Assembly: GCA_021775525.1 (NCBI GenBank)
Contig: JAJFHQ010000010.1
Coordinates: forward strand, 24,194 to 88,193
DNA: 64,000 nt
Source: Hyphomicrobiales bacterium
GTDB lineage: Bacteria; Pseudomonadota; Alphaproteobacteria; Rhizobiales; Methyloligellaceae
Direction: 5' to 3'
The notes under the pieces are model-generated. The model was not told the DNA's origin. It did no database searches and saw nothing but the letters and a program-made list of their open reading frames with translations. The translations under genes and the position numbers were made by a program. Shown piece after piece: positions 16,587 through 26,476 of the stretch; position 1 is the stretch's first letter; each line of letters opens with the position of its first letter.

Positions 16587-17338
16587 GTCAGTGCCGCCAG
16601 AAGGAGAAGAACAGCTGTCTGTGCCAGCTGCTCGCCAGCGCCCAGCACATCGCCGGTATATCCACCAATATGTCTGCGGGCCAGAATTGCAACAACCCCA
16701 ACGGCAACGCCCGCCCCAAGAAGGGCTATCACGGCGGTAACAACCGGGAGATTCAGTGCGACAAGCAAGACGGAAATCACGAGTGCCGCTATGACTGAAC
16801 GGCGTGGTGGATTTGCCACGCTTGCGCCCAAACCCTCAAACCGGGCCGGTTTCAGAAGCACCAGCAGCACGACCATGGCAAGCCGCCCCAGGATTGCTGA
16901 ACAAATCAGTCCCGCCAGCACCGAATGCAGCGCCAGCCCGGCTATACCGCCCCAGCGTAATCCCAGAACCAAAATAAGCGCGATCACGCCATAGGTGCCG
17001 ACGCGGCTGTCGCGCATGACGGCAAGTGCTGCCTCCTTCCCCCCCCGAGCGCCCAGGCAATCGGTAAAATCCGCCAGCCCGTCTTCATGCAATGCCCCGG
17101 TAATCAGGACTTGCGCGGTGAGCGCCAACCCCGCTGAGAGCGTCAGGCTAAATCCCGCCAATTGCGCGGCAAACCAAATGAGTGCGCTCAACGCCCCCAC
17201 GCCCGCGCCCACAAGCGGGTATGCCCATACACTTCGGGAAAGCTTTTGCGCCGCCCCCGGATCGCGCTCGGGCATGGGCATGGGCAGCCGGGTAAGCAAT
17301 CTGAAAGAGTCGAGAATATCATCGATAAGCGCGCGCAT
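16583..17338 (-). CDS. cobS: Adenosylcobinamide-GDP ribazoletransferase (cobalamin synthase)
   Basis: CobS joins adenosylcobinamide-GDP with alpha-ribazole (phosphate) at the inner membrane, the last step of nucleotide loop assembly. From the ATG at 17338 the protein has 251 residues with several hydrophobic segments. The family motif is LHEDGLADFTDCLGARGGKE, the divalent-metal site, after SFRLLTRLPMP at the N terminus. The frame is open upstream inside cobT, but those residues are out-of-frame cobT and not CobS-like. It follows cobT by 4 bp. Confidence 0.93.
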   Translation of the reverse strand: MRALIDDILDSFRLLTRLPMPMPERDPGAAQKLSRSVWAYPLVGAGVGALSALIWFAAQLAGFSLTLSAGLALTAQVLITGALHEDGLADFTDCLGARGGKEAALAVMRDSRVGTYGVIALILVLGLRWGGIAGLALHSVLAGLICSAILGRLAMVVLLVLLKPARFEGLGASVANPPRRSVIAALVISVLLVALNLPVVTAVIALLGAGVAVGVVAILARRHIGGYTGDVLGAGEQLAQTAVLLLLAALT

Positions 17339-17342
17339 ATGC

Positions 17343-18383
17343 TTACTCCCGGTCGTCCACTTGCGCCTCGGCAAATGTCGCCATGCCGTTATGCGCCGCG
17401 ACGGCCCCGCGCAGGATGGCGAGTGCAATCGCCGCGCCAGTGCCTTCACCAAGGCGCATATCCAGATCGACAACCGGCTGCATGCCAAGGCGCTCGAGCA
17501 GGTGCGGATGCGCAGGTTCAGCAGATACATGTCCTGCGAGACAATGATCAAGCGCGCCGTCTTTGGCTTTCGCCAGCACCAGCGCGGCAGCACAGCACAC
17601 ATAGCCATCGAGCAGGACCGGGATACGGCGGGAACGTGCCTCCAGGATCGCTCCCGCGATAGCCGCCAATTCGCGCCCTCCCAGCCTGCGAAGCGCCTCG
17701 AAGGGATGAGCGCAATGTTTCACGTGCAACCCAACCGCACTGGCAACGACATCTGCTTTTCGTGACACGCCTGAAGCATCAAGCCCGGTGCCCGGACCGG
17801 TCCAGAATGAAGCTGAGCCGCCCAGCAGGACACAGCACAGTGCAGCTGCAGCCGTGGTATTTCCTATACCCATCTCACCGAGCAATAGAATATCTGCATC
17901 CACGGGGACTGATGCGGCTCCGCGCGCGATTGCCTCAGCGCACTCTTTCTCGCTCATGGCGGGTGCCACTGTCATATCCGCTGTGGGCTTATCCAACTCG
18001 AGGGCAATGATGCTCAGTTTAGCGCCATAGACGTCACAAAGCTGGCAGATGGCTGCACCGCCATTCTCAAAATTCTCGACCATTTGCGCAGTGACGCTTT
18101 GCGGATAGGGGGAAACCCCCTGTGCCGTCACGCCATGATTACCAGCGAACACAAGTGCTTCGACACGCTCCAGCCGGGGCATCTCACAACCCTGCCACGA
18201 GGCCAGCCAGCAGGCACAGTCTTCAAGTCTGCCAAGGGCGCCCGGGGGCTTGGTGAGCGTTTCCTGCCGCGCACGCGCAGCTTCATACGCCTGCGTGTCC
18301 GGAGCCGGTAACAGGTCAAGCGTTTGGACATGCCTCTCCCACCAGGAAGATTCGATTTCCGTGTTGTTGTCGCGAGAAGACAC
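17343..18383 (-). CDS. cobT: Nicotinate-nucleotide-dimethylbenzimidazole phosphoribosyltransferase
   Basis: CobT (CobU of Pseudomonas) converts nicotinate mononucleotide and dimethylbenzimidazole into alpha-ribazole phosphate. The 346 residues carry LTKPPGALGRLE, FAGNHGVTAQGVSPYPQSVTAQM, LGEMGIGNTTAAAAL and, near the C terminus, LDMRLGEGTGAAIAL, which holds the catalytic glutamate. It is the first gene of the reverse cobT-cobS-cobU operon and uses the dimethylbenzimidazole made by bluB. The 160-bp gap to the adhesin gene contains that gene's terminator. Confidence 0.95.
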   Translation of the reverse strand: MSSRDNNTEIESSWWERHVQTLDLLPAPDTQAYEAARARQETLTKPPGALGRLEDCACWLASWQGCEMPRLERVEALVFAGNHGVTAQGVSPYPQSVTAQMVENFENGGAAICQLCDVYGAKLSIIALELDKPTADMTVAPAMSEKECAEAIARGAASVPVDADILLLGEMGIGNTTAAAALCCVLLGGSASFWTGPGTGLDASGVSRKADVVASAVGLHVKHCAHPFEALRRLGGRELAAIAGAILEARSRRIPVLLDGYVCCAAALVLAKAKDGALDHCLAGHVSAEPAHPHLLERLGMQPVVDLDMRLGEGTGAAIALAILRGAVAAHNGMATFAEAQVDDRE

Positions 18384-18486
18384 TGTGCGTCTTGCCTAAC
18401 TCAAAGAAAACTGCGGTGCATTAACATGCCACAGTGAGCCGTGCGAAGCGAGGTTGCGACCCTCCAGCCAAATGGGAAAATTTGGG

Positions 18487-18521
18487 AAAAAACGCAGGCC
18501 GGGCACGTTAATACCCGGCCT
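18487..18521 (-). terminator. Rho-independent terminator of the adhesin gene
   Basis: Read on the reverse strand, the 8-bp perfect stem AGGCCGGG/CCCGGCCT (18514-18521 with 18496-18503) encloses a 10-nt loop. It is followed after GCG by a run of six T (18492-18487). It lies about 20 bp after the stop codon of the RTX adhesin. Confidence 0.85.
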
Positions 18522-18542
18522 GAAAGACTGTTGGTCTAGACC

Positions 18543-21500
18543 CTAAAAGTCGATCCGCTCGATATCGAAGAAGTTCACCGTCGCGCCGTCACTGAGCGTG
18601 ATTACGCCATCCGCATCATTAGACAGATCCAGACCGTTGGCGTCCTGGGTCATGGTTCCCTCGCTCAAGGTCACCGTCCAGTCCACCCCGAAGGTGCCGA
18701 GATTGCTGCCTCCGGAGGCATCCTGCAGCGAAATCGTATCGGTCCAACCGCCGCCCGCGCCGCCATTTATGGTGTCTGTTCCATCGCCCATTTGGAAGAT
18801 GAAAATATCGGAGCCGTCGCCGCCATACGAGGTATCGTTACCAGATCCGCCATCGATTGTGTCATCTCCAGCGTCGCCATAAAGCGTGTCTGTGCCTGAC
18901 GCACCGATGAGCGTGTCGTTGTCATCGCCGCCCGATAACATGTCTGCACCTAACCCACCGGTAAGTGTGTCGTTTCCGGCCTCACCGTAGAGGTTATCGT
19001 CACCTTTGCTGCCTCGCAGGTCGTCGTCGCCAGCACCGGAGTAAATGGTATCATTTCCATCGCCACCGTCGATGACATCAATCTGGGTCGCATCACCAGC
19101 ATCATTGTCGAAGGTGTCATCTCCAGCACCGAGATTAGCCGTAACACCGCCAGTATCCGTTCCATAAACGGAGTCGTTGTAGTCCGAACCGGTGACAGCC
19201 TCGATGCTCGTATAGGTATCGCCTTCGGCGTCACCGCCCGTTCCCGAGCCTGTATCAAGGTTCACATTCACCGCTGCGTCAGAAGTTGAATAATCAGCCG
19301 TGTCGGTTCCCGCACCGCCATTGAGCACATCCGCACCTGCACCGCCAATCAGCGTATCGTTTCCATCGCCACCGTTCAGGGTGTCGCCAACGACAACATC
19401 CTGAAGCACCCCGGCTGGCAACTCGATGTCCGTCCCATTGCCGGACACTGAATCGCTGTCATAGAAAGTGCTGCCGGCACTGATGGGATTTGGCGCACTG
19501 CCGTCATTGTTGTTCATCTTGAACAGCAGCGCGATGTCATTGCCATTCTGATCCTGCCCAGTGGCAGTCAGAATACCGGTTTCGTTGGCGCCTGATTGTG
19601 CGAATGCCGATTGCTGGACCACGGCACTTGTGACTGTGATCGTGTCGCCATTCTCATCGGTGAAGGAGAAGCCGATTGTTTCTCCCGAATTCAGCGTCGG
19701 GTCACCTGTCGGTAGGGTGATAACCAGACCGGAAACCAATGCACTGCTCACATCTGCGATATGGCTCTGCCCGCCTGAAGTTCCATCGCCGATATTGGAC
19801 CCGGACGAATAACTGAACACTGGGTTTGTCGGCGTATATGTCTTGGCTGTACTGCTTTCATCGCCGCCGTAAAGAATATCATCTCCAGCGCCGCCATTCA
19901 GTACGTCCTCTCCTCCAAAGCCATACATGATGTCTGTATTGCCAGTACCGCTGAGCGTCTCATCTGCTGATGTGCCGAGATTGATGCCGACGGTTTCGGT
20001 ATAGGTATTGCCGCCGGAGTCGGTCACCTGCACATCAACCGTGTCGCTGAATGCAGATGAAGCATCATGCTCGGCGACCAGCGAAATCTCGCCCGTAGAC
20101 GAGTTGATCTGGAAAACGCCACCAGCATCATCTGTCAGCGCAAAGGTAAAGCTATCACCCGCATCCTGATCGATGACCGACGTGACATCGGCGACGATGG
20201 AACCTGCGGCTATGACCGGTGATGAGCCACCGACCTGCTCCGCGCCATTATACAGAGTGAAATCATTCGAGCCGGCCAAATCTGTTGCCGTATTGCCATC
20301 TGCACTGTCAAATTGCCAGTTGGAGACCAAACCCTGCTCGCTGCCCGGGTTGGCAATCTCGGAGTCGTAATTGTTGGCAATTTCCGTCGAAGTGCGCACG
20401 TCGTTGAAGATGCGAACTTCATCGATCGTCCCGGTGAAAATCTGGTCCGAATCGAAATTGCCGCCGACAGAATCCTGCTCCTGGCCGAGAATGAACGTGC
20501 CGTTGTTATAGAGCGAGGTACCCTGAGAGATCGTGGTCGAGGCTTCCTGCGAGCCATCCACATAAACTTTGTACGAGCCTGAACTCTGATCCCACGTCAC
20601 GGAGAGCGTATGCGGATCGCCGTCGGTCAGGTCGGTAGAGATGTTCAGGCTGACAGAAGACCCTGCCACATACACCTTCAACTGCCCGTTTGACATTTGA
20701 TACACGGTGAACTCGTTGGACTCACCACTCGCCCCATAGGAAAACAGCACAAACTCATCGGGCGTCGTATTGTCCGCCTGGAAAGAGACCTCGACGGTGA
20801 TATCGCCCGAAGGAAACCCTGAGAAACCACTGGCAGCGGCGTACTCATTGGTTTCACCAGTGTCGTTTAATGCCAATGAGCCGGAACCGCCACTGTTTGT
20901 GATCGCCAGCGCATCATTACCGTCGAACACCATGTCCGTCGGCGCTTCGTTCACATCGGTGACGTTGACGGTTACGGCCTGGTCAGTCGTATTTGTTCCG
21001 TCAGACGAGCGGATGGTGATGTTGTGGGATGTGGCCGTCTCGTAGTCCAGTGACTGCCCGTTCACCAAAGTCACTTCACCGGTATTGGTGTCGATTTCGA
21101 ACAGACCACCCGCATCATCTGCGAGGCTGTAAGTGATGGCCTCACCGGTCGTGTCAGCATCGGTTGTCGCAGCGGTATAGAGGACCGTGGCATCACCGGC
21201 GTCTTCTGCAGCATTTGCGGAATTGCCCGAGGTGAACACCTGGGCATTGTCGTTCACATCGGTCACATTCATCGCCACAACCTGGTCGGTTGTATTCACA
21301 CCGTCGGATGAGCGGATGGTGATGTTGTGGGCTGTTGCCGTCTCGTAGTCGAGCGACTGTCCGCTTGCAAGCGTCACTTCACCGGTGTTGGCATCGATTT
21401 CGAACAAACCACCAGCGTTATCTGTCAGGCTGTAGGTGATGGCCTCGCCGGTCGTGTCGGCATCGGTGGTTGTCGCGGTATAGAGGACCGTGGCATCACC

Positions 21501-23948
21501 GGCATCTTCCGCCGCATTTGCAGAATTAGCCGATGTGAAGACCTGGCCCGTGTCGTTCACGTCGGTGACATCGATCGTAAAGCTCTCCTGCGAAGTCGAT
21601 CCATCCGCGGAAGTCGCTTTGACGTAAACCGTGTGGCTCGTGGCGCTCTCGTAGTCGATCTGGCTGGCATCGGCGACAGTGATCACGCCGGTATTGGCAT
21701 CGACGGCGAATGGACTGGCGAAGATAGCATTGCCGCCACTGTCCACGATTTGATAGGTGACGCCATTGTTGGTGGCATCCGCATCCGAGGCACTTGCGGT
21801 CACGCCCACAACCGTGCCGTTGGTGGCGTCTTCCGCAACTGAATTTGCGGCAGCATTACCATCAGTCGGCGTGGTGACGTCAAACTCGTCAATGTCGTTC
21901 ACATTGATGGTGTAGTCCTGGGTCGAGGTGGAGCCGTCATCGGACGTGGCCGTGACCTCGATGTCGTAGCTTGCTGCAGCCTCCCGGTCGATGGCGCCCG
22001 CAACCGTCACTTCACCGGTGTTGGCGTCAATAGTGAACAGACCACCGGCGTCGTCGGAGAGGCTATAGGTGACATTGGAGTTGGAGCCGTCGGCATCTGA
22101 GGCGCTCGCGGTAATACCGACGCTGGTGCCCACGCTCGAGTTCTCGTCAACCGCGTTGCCCGTGCCATCCGTATCTGCAATCGCGCCCACGTCGAACTCG
22201 TCCGCATCGAGCACGTCGATGGTGAAGGTCTCGACGGAGGTTGAGCCATCGGCAGATGTCGAGGTCACTTCGACCGTGTGATCGGTGCTCGTCTCATAGT
22301 CGAGCGCATTGGCCACCGTGATGACGCCGGTGTTGGCGTCGATGGCGAAGAAGCCGCCCGGGTTGGACGAGAGCGAGTAGGTGACCGTATCGGTGACATC
22401 GGCATCTGTTGCCAGCGCCGTCACGCCGACGGCCGTACCCACGGCAGCAGATTCAGAGACCTGGTCCGCGGCACCGTCCGTGTCGGTGGTGGTGGAGATG
22501 TTGAACTCGTCAACGTCATTGACGCCGATATTGAAGCTCTGAACGCTGGTGGTGCCGTCGGTGCTGGTCGCCGTCACTTCGATCGAGTGGTTCTGGGCGC
22601 TCTCCGCATCGAGCGCACCCGCAACAGTGACCACGCCGGTGTTGGCGTCGATGGAGAACAGGCCGCCGGCATCGTCGGAGAGCGAGTAGGTGACCGTATC
22701 GGTTCCGTCCGGATCGGTGGCAACCGCCGTCACGCCGACAACCGTGCCCACAGCCGAGTTCTCGTCAACAGTGTCGGCCGCCGCATTGGAGTCAGAGACC
22801 GCGCCAACCCCGCCTTCATCCTGATCGCTCACATTGACCGTGAAGTCTTCCGTTGAGGTGGAGCCATCGGCCGAGGTCGCCTGCACGGTGATGGTGTGGC
22901 TGGTGGCGGTCTCGTAGTCGAGCGCGCCCGCAACGGTCACTTCACCGGTATTGGCATCGATGGTGAACAGCCCGCCGGCATCGTCAGCGAGCGAGTAGGT
23001 GACATTGGAGTTGGTCGCATCCGCATCCGCAGCACTTGCCGTGATGCCAACGCTGGTGCCGACGCCCGCATCTTCCGCGACCGTGTTGGCGCCGCCGTCA
23101 GTGTCCGTCGGCGTGGTGACGTCAAACTCGTCAATGTCGTTCACATTGATGGTAAGGGTTTCCGAGTGGGTATTCCCGGCACTGTCAGTAACTTGTACGA
23201 CGACATCATGGCTGGTGACGGTCTCGTAATCGATGTCGGCACCAGGGGCGACGACAATCTGGTCGCCAACCACCAGGAAGAGCCCCGAAGGGTCGTTGAG
23301 CAGCGAGTAAGTGAATGTATCTCCAGCATCGGCATCCGTGGCCGAAAGCGTAGCGACCACCGTACTGCCTGCGGAATTTTCATCAACACTGAGACCAGTC
23401 GCAGAGATTTCGGTCGGGGCCACGTTGACAGGACCAGTATCGGGAACTGTCTCTTCACCCGTCGACTCGCCGCCAGTGGACTGAGGTGCGGCGGCAGCCT
23501 GTGATTCAGGACTGCTGTTGACCGGGGCTGTCCCGGCAGCAGGTTCAACGCTCAGCGGGGCGGGTTCATCTCCGGTACCGGCCAGCGATGCGCCACTATT
23601 GTTGTCTTCGCCGGTATCTCCGCGCGTAGAAAAAGGGCCTGAGCTTGCGTCTTCGTCTGACGAACCGCTATTTGAATTTTCAACAGGTGCCGAGGCGCCC
23701 TGTTCCTCTGGGCCGCGCGCTGCCTGGCTGTCGTCTTGTCCCTGCTCGGGCCGAGCTCCGGGCCCGTCATTGTTCGGGCTTTCGGCAGCATCGATGCCGG
23801 TCTCATCGGATGCGCGTCCCTCCTGGCCAGGAAGGACGACATCATGACGGTCCACCGGCACATCGCCGCCAGCAATTGTGTCGTATGCAAGATCGGAATC
23901 CTCTTTCGACTTTGAGGACCCTTTTGAAATTCGCTGTTCGTTTGACAT
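18543..23948 (-). CDS. Giant secreted adhesin with cadherin-like, LamG-like and RTX repeats
   Basis: A 1,801-residue, very acidic protein without an N-terminal signal peptide, of the type I secreted adhesin kind. Residues 1 to about 172 are low-complexity (Ser, Gly, Asp, Glu, Pro). From about 173 to 1,008 there are eight cadherin-like repeats of about 100 residues, each with YSL-(x)-DDAGGLFxID-NTGEVTVAG and DYETATSH and ending in DxDE or DVND calcium-binding links. About 1,009-1,199 is a LamG/concanavalin-like domain, then a ninth degenerate repeat. Calcium-binding GGxGxDxxx RTX nonapeptides lie at about 1,326-1,363 and 1,518-1,723. The C-terminal 75 residues end in FFDIERIDF, a likely export signal. 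ATG 23948 was preferred to an upstream TTG (24005). The export machinery lies divergently upstream. A biofilm or surface-attachment role is inferred. Confidence 0.88.
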   Translation of the reverse strand: MSNEQRISKGSSKSKEDSDLAYDTIAGGDVPVDRHDVVLPGQEGRASDETGIDAAESPNNDGPGARPEQGQDDSQAARGPEEQGASAPVENSNSGSSDEDASSGPFSTRGDTGEDNNSGASLAGTGDEPAPLSVEPAAGTAPVNSSPESQAAAAPQSTGGESTGEETVPDTGPVNVAPTEISATGLSVDENSAGSTVVATLSATDADAGDTFTYSLLNDPSGLFLVVGDQIVVAPGADIDYETVTSHDVVVQVTDSAGNTHSETLTINVNDIDEFDVTTPTDTDGGANTVAEDAGVGTSVGITASAADADATNSNVTYSLADDAGGLFTIDANTGEVTVAGALDYETATSHTITVQATSADGSTSTEDFTVNVSDQDEGGVGAVSDSNAAADTVDENSAVGTVVGVTAVATDPDGTDTVTYSLSDDAGGLFSIDANTGVVTVAGALDAESAQNHSIEVTATSTDGTTSVQSFNIGVNDVDEFNISTTTDTDGAADQVSESAAVGTAVGVTALATDADVTDTVTYSLSSNPGGFFAIDANTGVITVANALDYETSTDHTVEVTSTSADGSTSVETFTIDVLDADEFDVGAIADTDGTGNAVDENSSVGTSVGITASASDADGSNSNVTYSLSDDAGGLFTIDANTGEVTVAGAIDREAAASYDIEVTATSDDGSTSTQDYTINVNDIDEFDVTTPTDGNAAANSVAEDATNGTVVGVTASASDADATNNGVTYQIVDSGGNAIFASPFAVDANTGVITVADASQIDYESATSHTVYVKATSADGSTSQESFTIDVTDVNDTGQVFTSANSANAAEDAGDATVLYTATTTDADTTGEAITYSLTDNAGGLFEIDANTGEVTLASGQSLDYETATAHNITIRSSDGVNTTDQVVAMNVTDVNDNAQVFTSGNSANAAEDAGDATVLYTAATTDADTTGEAITYSLADDAGGLFEIDTNTGEVTLVNGQSLDYETATSHNITIRSSDGTNTTDQAVTVNVTDVNEAPTDMVFDGNDALAITNSGGSGSLALNDTGETNEYAAASGFSGFPSGDITVEVSFQADNTTPDEFVLFSYGASGESNEFTVYQMSNGQLKVYVAGSSVSLNISTDLTDGDPHTLSVTWDQSSGSYKVYVDGSQEASTTISQGTSLYNNGTFILGQEQDSVGGNFDSDQIFTGTIDEVRIFNDVRTSTEIANNYDSEIANPGSEQGLVSNWQFDSADGNTATDLAGSNDFTLYNGAEQVGGSSPVIAAGSIVADVTSVIDQDAGDSFTFALTDDAGGVFQINSSTGEISLVAEHDASSAFSDTVDVQVTDSGGNTYTETVGINLGTSADETLSGTGNTDIMYGFGGEDVLNGGAGDDILYGGDESSTAKTYTPTNPVFSYSSGSNIGDGTSGGQSHIADVSSALVSGLVITLPTGDPTLNSGETIGFSFTDENGDTITVTSAVVQQSAFAQSGANETGILTATGQDQNGNDIALLFKMNNNDGSAPNPISAGSTFYDSDSVSGNGTDIELPAGVLQDVVVGDTLNGGDGNDTLIGGAGADVLNGGAGTDTADYSTSDAAVNVNLDTGSGTGGDAEGDTYTSIEAVTGSDYNDSVYGTDTGGVTANLGAGDDTFDNDAGDATQIDVIDGGDGNDTIYSGAGDDDLRGSKGDDNLYGEAGNDTLTGGLGADMLSGGDDNDTLIGASGTDTLYGDAGDDTIDGGSGNDTSYGGDGSDIFIFQMGDGTDTINGGAGGGWTDTISLQDASGGSNLGTFGVDWTVTLSEGTMTQDANGLDLSNDADGVITLSDGATVNFFDIERIDF

Positions 23949-24304
23949 GACGCCCCGTAATCTCACGGTTCTTCCACATTTCTCGGAGCGACATTTACCA
24001 GCCAAAGGCTTGCATAAAGATAATGGCAGGCCAAATATTGTTTGGTTTTAAGTTTGCGGTTAACAAATAGATTATGAATTTATCAGATCATTAACCTTGT
24101 GTATTTTACTTAAAAGAATTGTTAATCGTAATATTTCATGATTATAATTTGTATTATCTAATATAATACTTGATTGTACTTGATTTCTATAACCCTGCCA
24201 CACATTTCCGAACCGTCATGGTTAACGAAAGGCTAAGGAATAGAAGATAGGAGGAAGAGGATAAAAAGAATCTCGTAGGGGCCGAAAAAATCGAAACAAA
24301 GCCT
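23949..24304. promoter_or_regulatory. AT-rich divergent control region of adhesin and exporter
   Basis: This gap between the adhesin and its exporter is strikingly AT-rich against GC-rich flanks and holds no gene. It has several TTAA boxes. TTAA-N7-CTAA at 24222-24236 is one base off the CtrA consensus TTAA-N7-TTAA. Two TTAA-N8-TTAA pairs (24048-24063 and 24110-24125) are one base too wide. A single TTAACC is at 24091. CtrA or a similar regulator is an inference. AGGAGGAAGAGG at about 24249-24260 looks like a ribosome binding site but has no start codon at the right distance. Confidence 0.5.
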
Positions 24305-26476
24305 ATGCTGGACAAAACATTGGTCCAAGGGGCGAAGGACACGGGTGAACGCCCAACCGTCCAGAGTTTGCGTAATCGTCTGAGGGCAGAATTTGAAACT
24401 GAAAAGGGTGCTGACCAGCGCCCCAAAAAGTCGTGGCTGAAACGCAAGAAAAGCCCCTCCGGAACAGCCACGGCCCCTGACGCCCCAAAGACACAGGTAG
24501 AAGCAACCCCGGCACCCGGACCTGCTCCGGCACAAATCAAAATTCCGCAAAACCCTGCACCTTCTGCCAAGGCGATGCCGCCAGAAGCTACTGACGATCC
24601 GCCGCCCCCGCCACTGCAACCTCAAGAAGCTACGAAAGCACATGCGCCCCACAAGCCAGAACCTGGCGCCAAGCGAAAAAAACCTGACAAATCCTCACGG
24701 GAAAACGTGGTTTCCGCCCGCCTTTCGAAGCTCGCGTCCGGGGTAAACGCCGCCGCGAAAAAACGTAATCTCGATGGCCTTCTGGACATCTTCAAGGAAG
24801 GCTTGCGACTGCCAAAACCAATTATTGTCGCGTCGGTCGTGTCATCACTCCTGGGTCTGGCCCTTCCCCTTGCCGTCCTGCAAATTTACGACCGCATCCT
24901 GCCAAACCAGTCGATCGAGACCCTGACGCTGCTGACAATCGGGCTGTTCGGCGCGTTTGTGCTGGATGCCGTTCTGAAAGTCCTGCGCTCCTACCTGCTG
25001 GGGTGGAACGCAGTACGCTCGGGGTTCGATGCGCAGCTCTCTGCTGTTACCCGCCTGCTCAACGCGCCGCACCCGAATGTCGAGAAAGAACCGCCCGGCA
25101 TCTGGGTTGATGGGCTTGAAGCTGTGCGTGAGTTGAGTGCGTTCGAGGGCAGCCAGTCGCGCCTCCTTACCCTGGACATCCCGCTTGCCGGTATTTTCCT
25201 CATCGTACTCGGCCTGGTCGGCGGCCCGCTCATTGTCGTGCCCCTCCTGCTGATTGCCGGCTTTGGCGTTATGGCGGCCTTCCATGGAAAACGGCTGCAA
25301 CAGGTGCTCGCGGCCCGGTCAGAACAGGACAATCGCAAACATGATTTCCTCGTGGAATGCTTGTCCGGCATTCATACGCTCAAGGGCTTGGCCATGGAGT
25401 CCATGATCCTGCGCCGTTTCGAGCGGCTGCAAAAAGGATCTGCAGTCGCCAGTTACGACACCATCCTACTCGGCAACAAGTTGCAATCCATGGGCATCAT
25501 GTTCGCCAACCTGATGATGATTTCAGTGGTTTCGGTGGGCGCGCTGTTCGTGATGGCCGGAGAACTTTCCATCGGTGGACTGGCCTGTTGTTCACTGCTG
25601 TCGGGACGTCTTACCCAGCCTGTGCTGCGCGGGATTGGAATGTGGACCGAATTCCAGAACATCCAGCTGGCACAGGAGCGCGCCGGGAAATTCAGCGAGC
25701 TCGAGGTAAGCACCAGCGTGGGCAACTCCCTTGATAGTGAGATCACCGGCTCGATCACGCTGGACAAGGTGGGCTTTGAATATCCGGGGGTTAAAAAGCG
25801 GTCTTGCCTTTCAGATGTCAGTCTGGTGGTCCGGCCAGGCGAATTTGTCGGCATCAAGGGAGAAGATGGCAGCGGCCGCTCGACACTGGTCAAGCTTATC
25901 ACTGGCGAACTCAAACCAACTAGCGGCTCGGTCACCATAGGCGGACTGGAATCCTGCCCTAACAGGGAACAGTTGCAGGTCAAGGACGTGGCCTACGTCT
26001 CTGCTCATTCCGCGACTTTCAAAGGCACGATACTGGAAAATATCACCATGTTCCGCACCGGAGCAGCGGTCGAGGCTGCCCAGCGCGCGGCCAAGCTTAT
26101 CGGACTGGAGGACGAAATTCACCGCCTGCCAGACGGGTATGACACCCCGCTCGCACAAGGTGTGGCCCAGATACTTTCCTCAGGACTGCTGCAACGCGTC
26201 TCGATTGCCCGGGCACTGGCCCGCAATCCGAAAATCCTGATCTTCGATGAGGCCAATTCCCTGCTCGACTTCCAGAGCGATGCCGCCCTGCGCCAAGGAC
26301 TGGAAAGCCTCAAAGGTCAGATGACGGCCATTATTATCTCCAACCGGCCCTCATTCCTGTCCATTGCGGAGAGGGTCTATGCCCTCCAGGACACCACACT
26401 GGTGCCGCACGAGCCTGCAACCGCGACTCCTGCTCAAACCGCAACGCAGGTGCCCATGCAGGGATCTGCCGCATGA
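24305..26476 (+). CDS. Type I secretion ABC permease/ATPase A (degenerate ATP site)
   Basis: A 723-residue inner-membrane half-transporter for type I secretion. Residues 1 to about 150 are a Pro/Lys/Ala-rich, probably disordered cytoplasmic extension. About 165-430 is the six-helix permease domain and about 475-700 the ATPase. The ATPase is degenerate: Walker A is GEDGSGRST, with Arg525 in place of the essential lysine; the signature is LSSGL (624-628) instead of LSGGQ; and the H-loop position is Asn680 (ISNRPS). Walker B keeps Asp648-Glu649 and the D-loop. There is no C39-like domain. The next gene, overlapping by 4 bp, encodes a second, differently altered ABC protein, so the pair probably forms a heterodimer for export of the divergent adhesin. 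Confidence 0.9.
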   Translation: MLDKTLVQGAKDTGERPTVQSLRNRLRAEFETEKGADQRPKKSWLKRKKSPSGTATAPDAPKTQVEATPAPGPAPAQIKIPQNPAPSAKAMPPEATDDPPPPPLQPQEATKAHAPHKPEPGAKRKKPDKSSRENVVSARLSKLASGVNAAAKKRNLDGLLDIFKEGLRLPKPIIVASVVSSLLGLALPLAVLQIYDRILPNQSIETLTLLTIGLFGAFVLDAVLKVLRSYLLGWNAVRSGFDAQLSAVTRLLNAPHPNVEKEPPGIWVDGLEAVRELSAFEGSQSRLLTLDIPLAGIFLIVLGLVGGPLIVVPLLLIAGFGVMAAFHGKRLQQVLAARSEQDNRKHDFLVECLSGIHTLKGLAMESMILRRFERLQKGSAVASYDTILLGNKLQSMGIMFANLMMISVVSVGALFVMAGELSIGGLACCSLLSGRLTQPVLRGIGMWTEFQNIQLAQERAGKFSELEVSTSVGNSLDSEITGSITLDKVGFEYPGVKKRSCLSDVSLVVRPGEFVGIKGEDGSGRSTLVKLITGELKPTSGSVTIGGLESCPNREQLQVKDVAYVSAHSATFKGTILENITMFRTGAAVEAAQRAAKLIGLEDEIHRLPDGYDTPLAQGVAQILSSGLLQRVSIARALARNPKILIFDEANSLLDFQSDAALRQGLESLKGQMTAIIISNRPSFLSIAERVYALQDTTLVPHEPATATPAQTATQVPMQGSAA

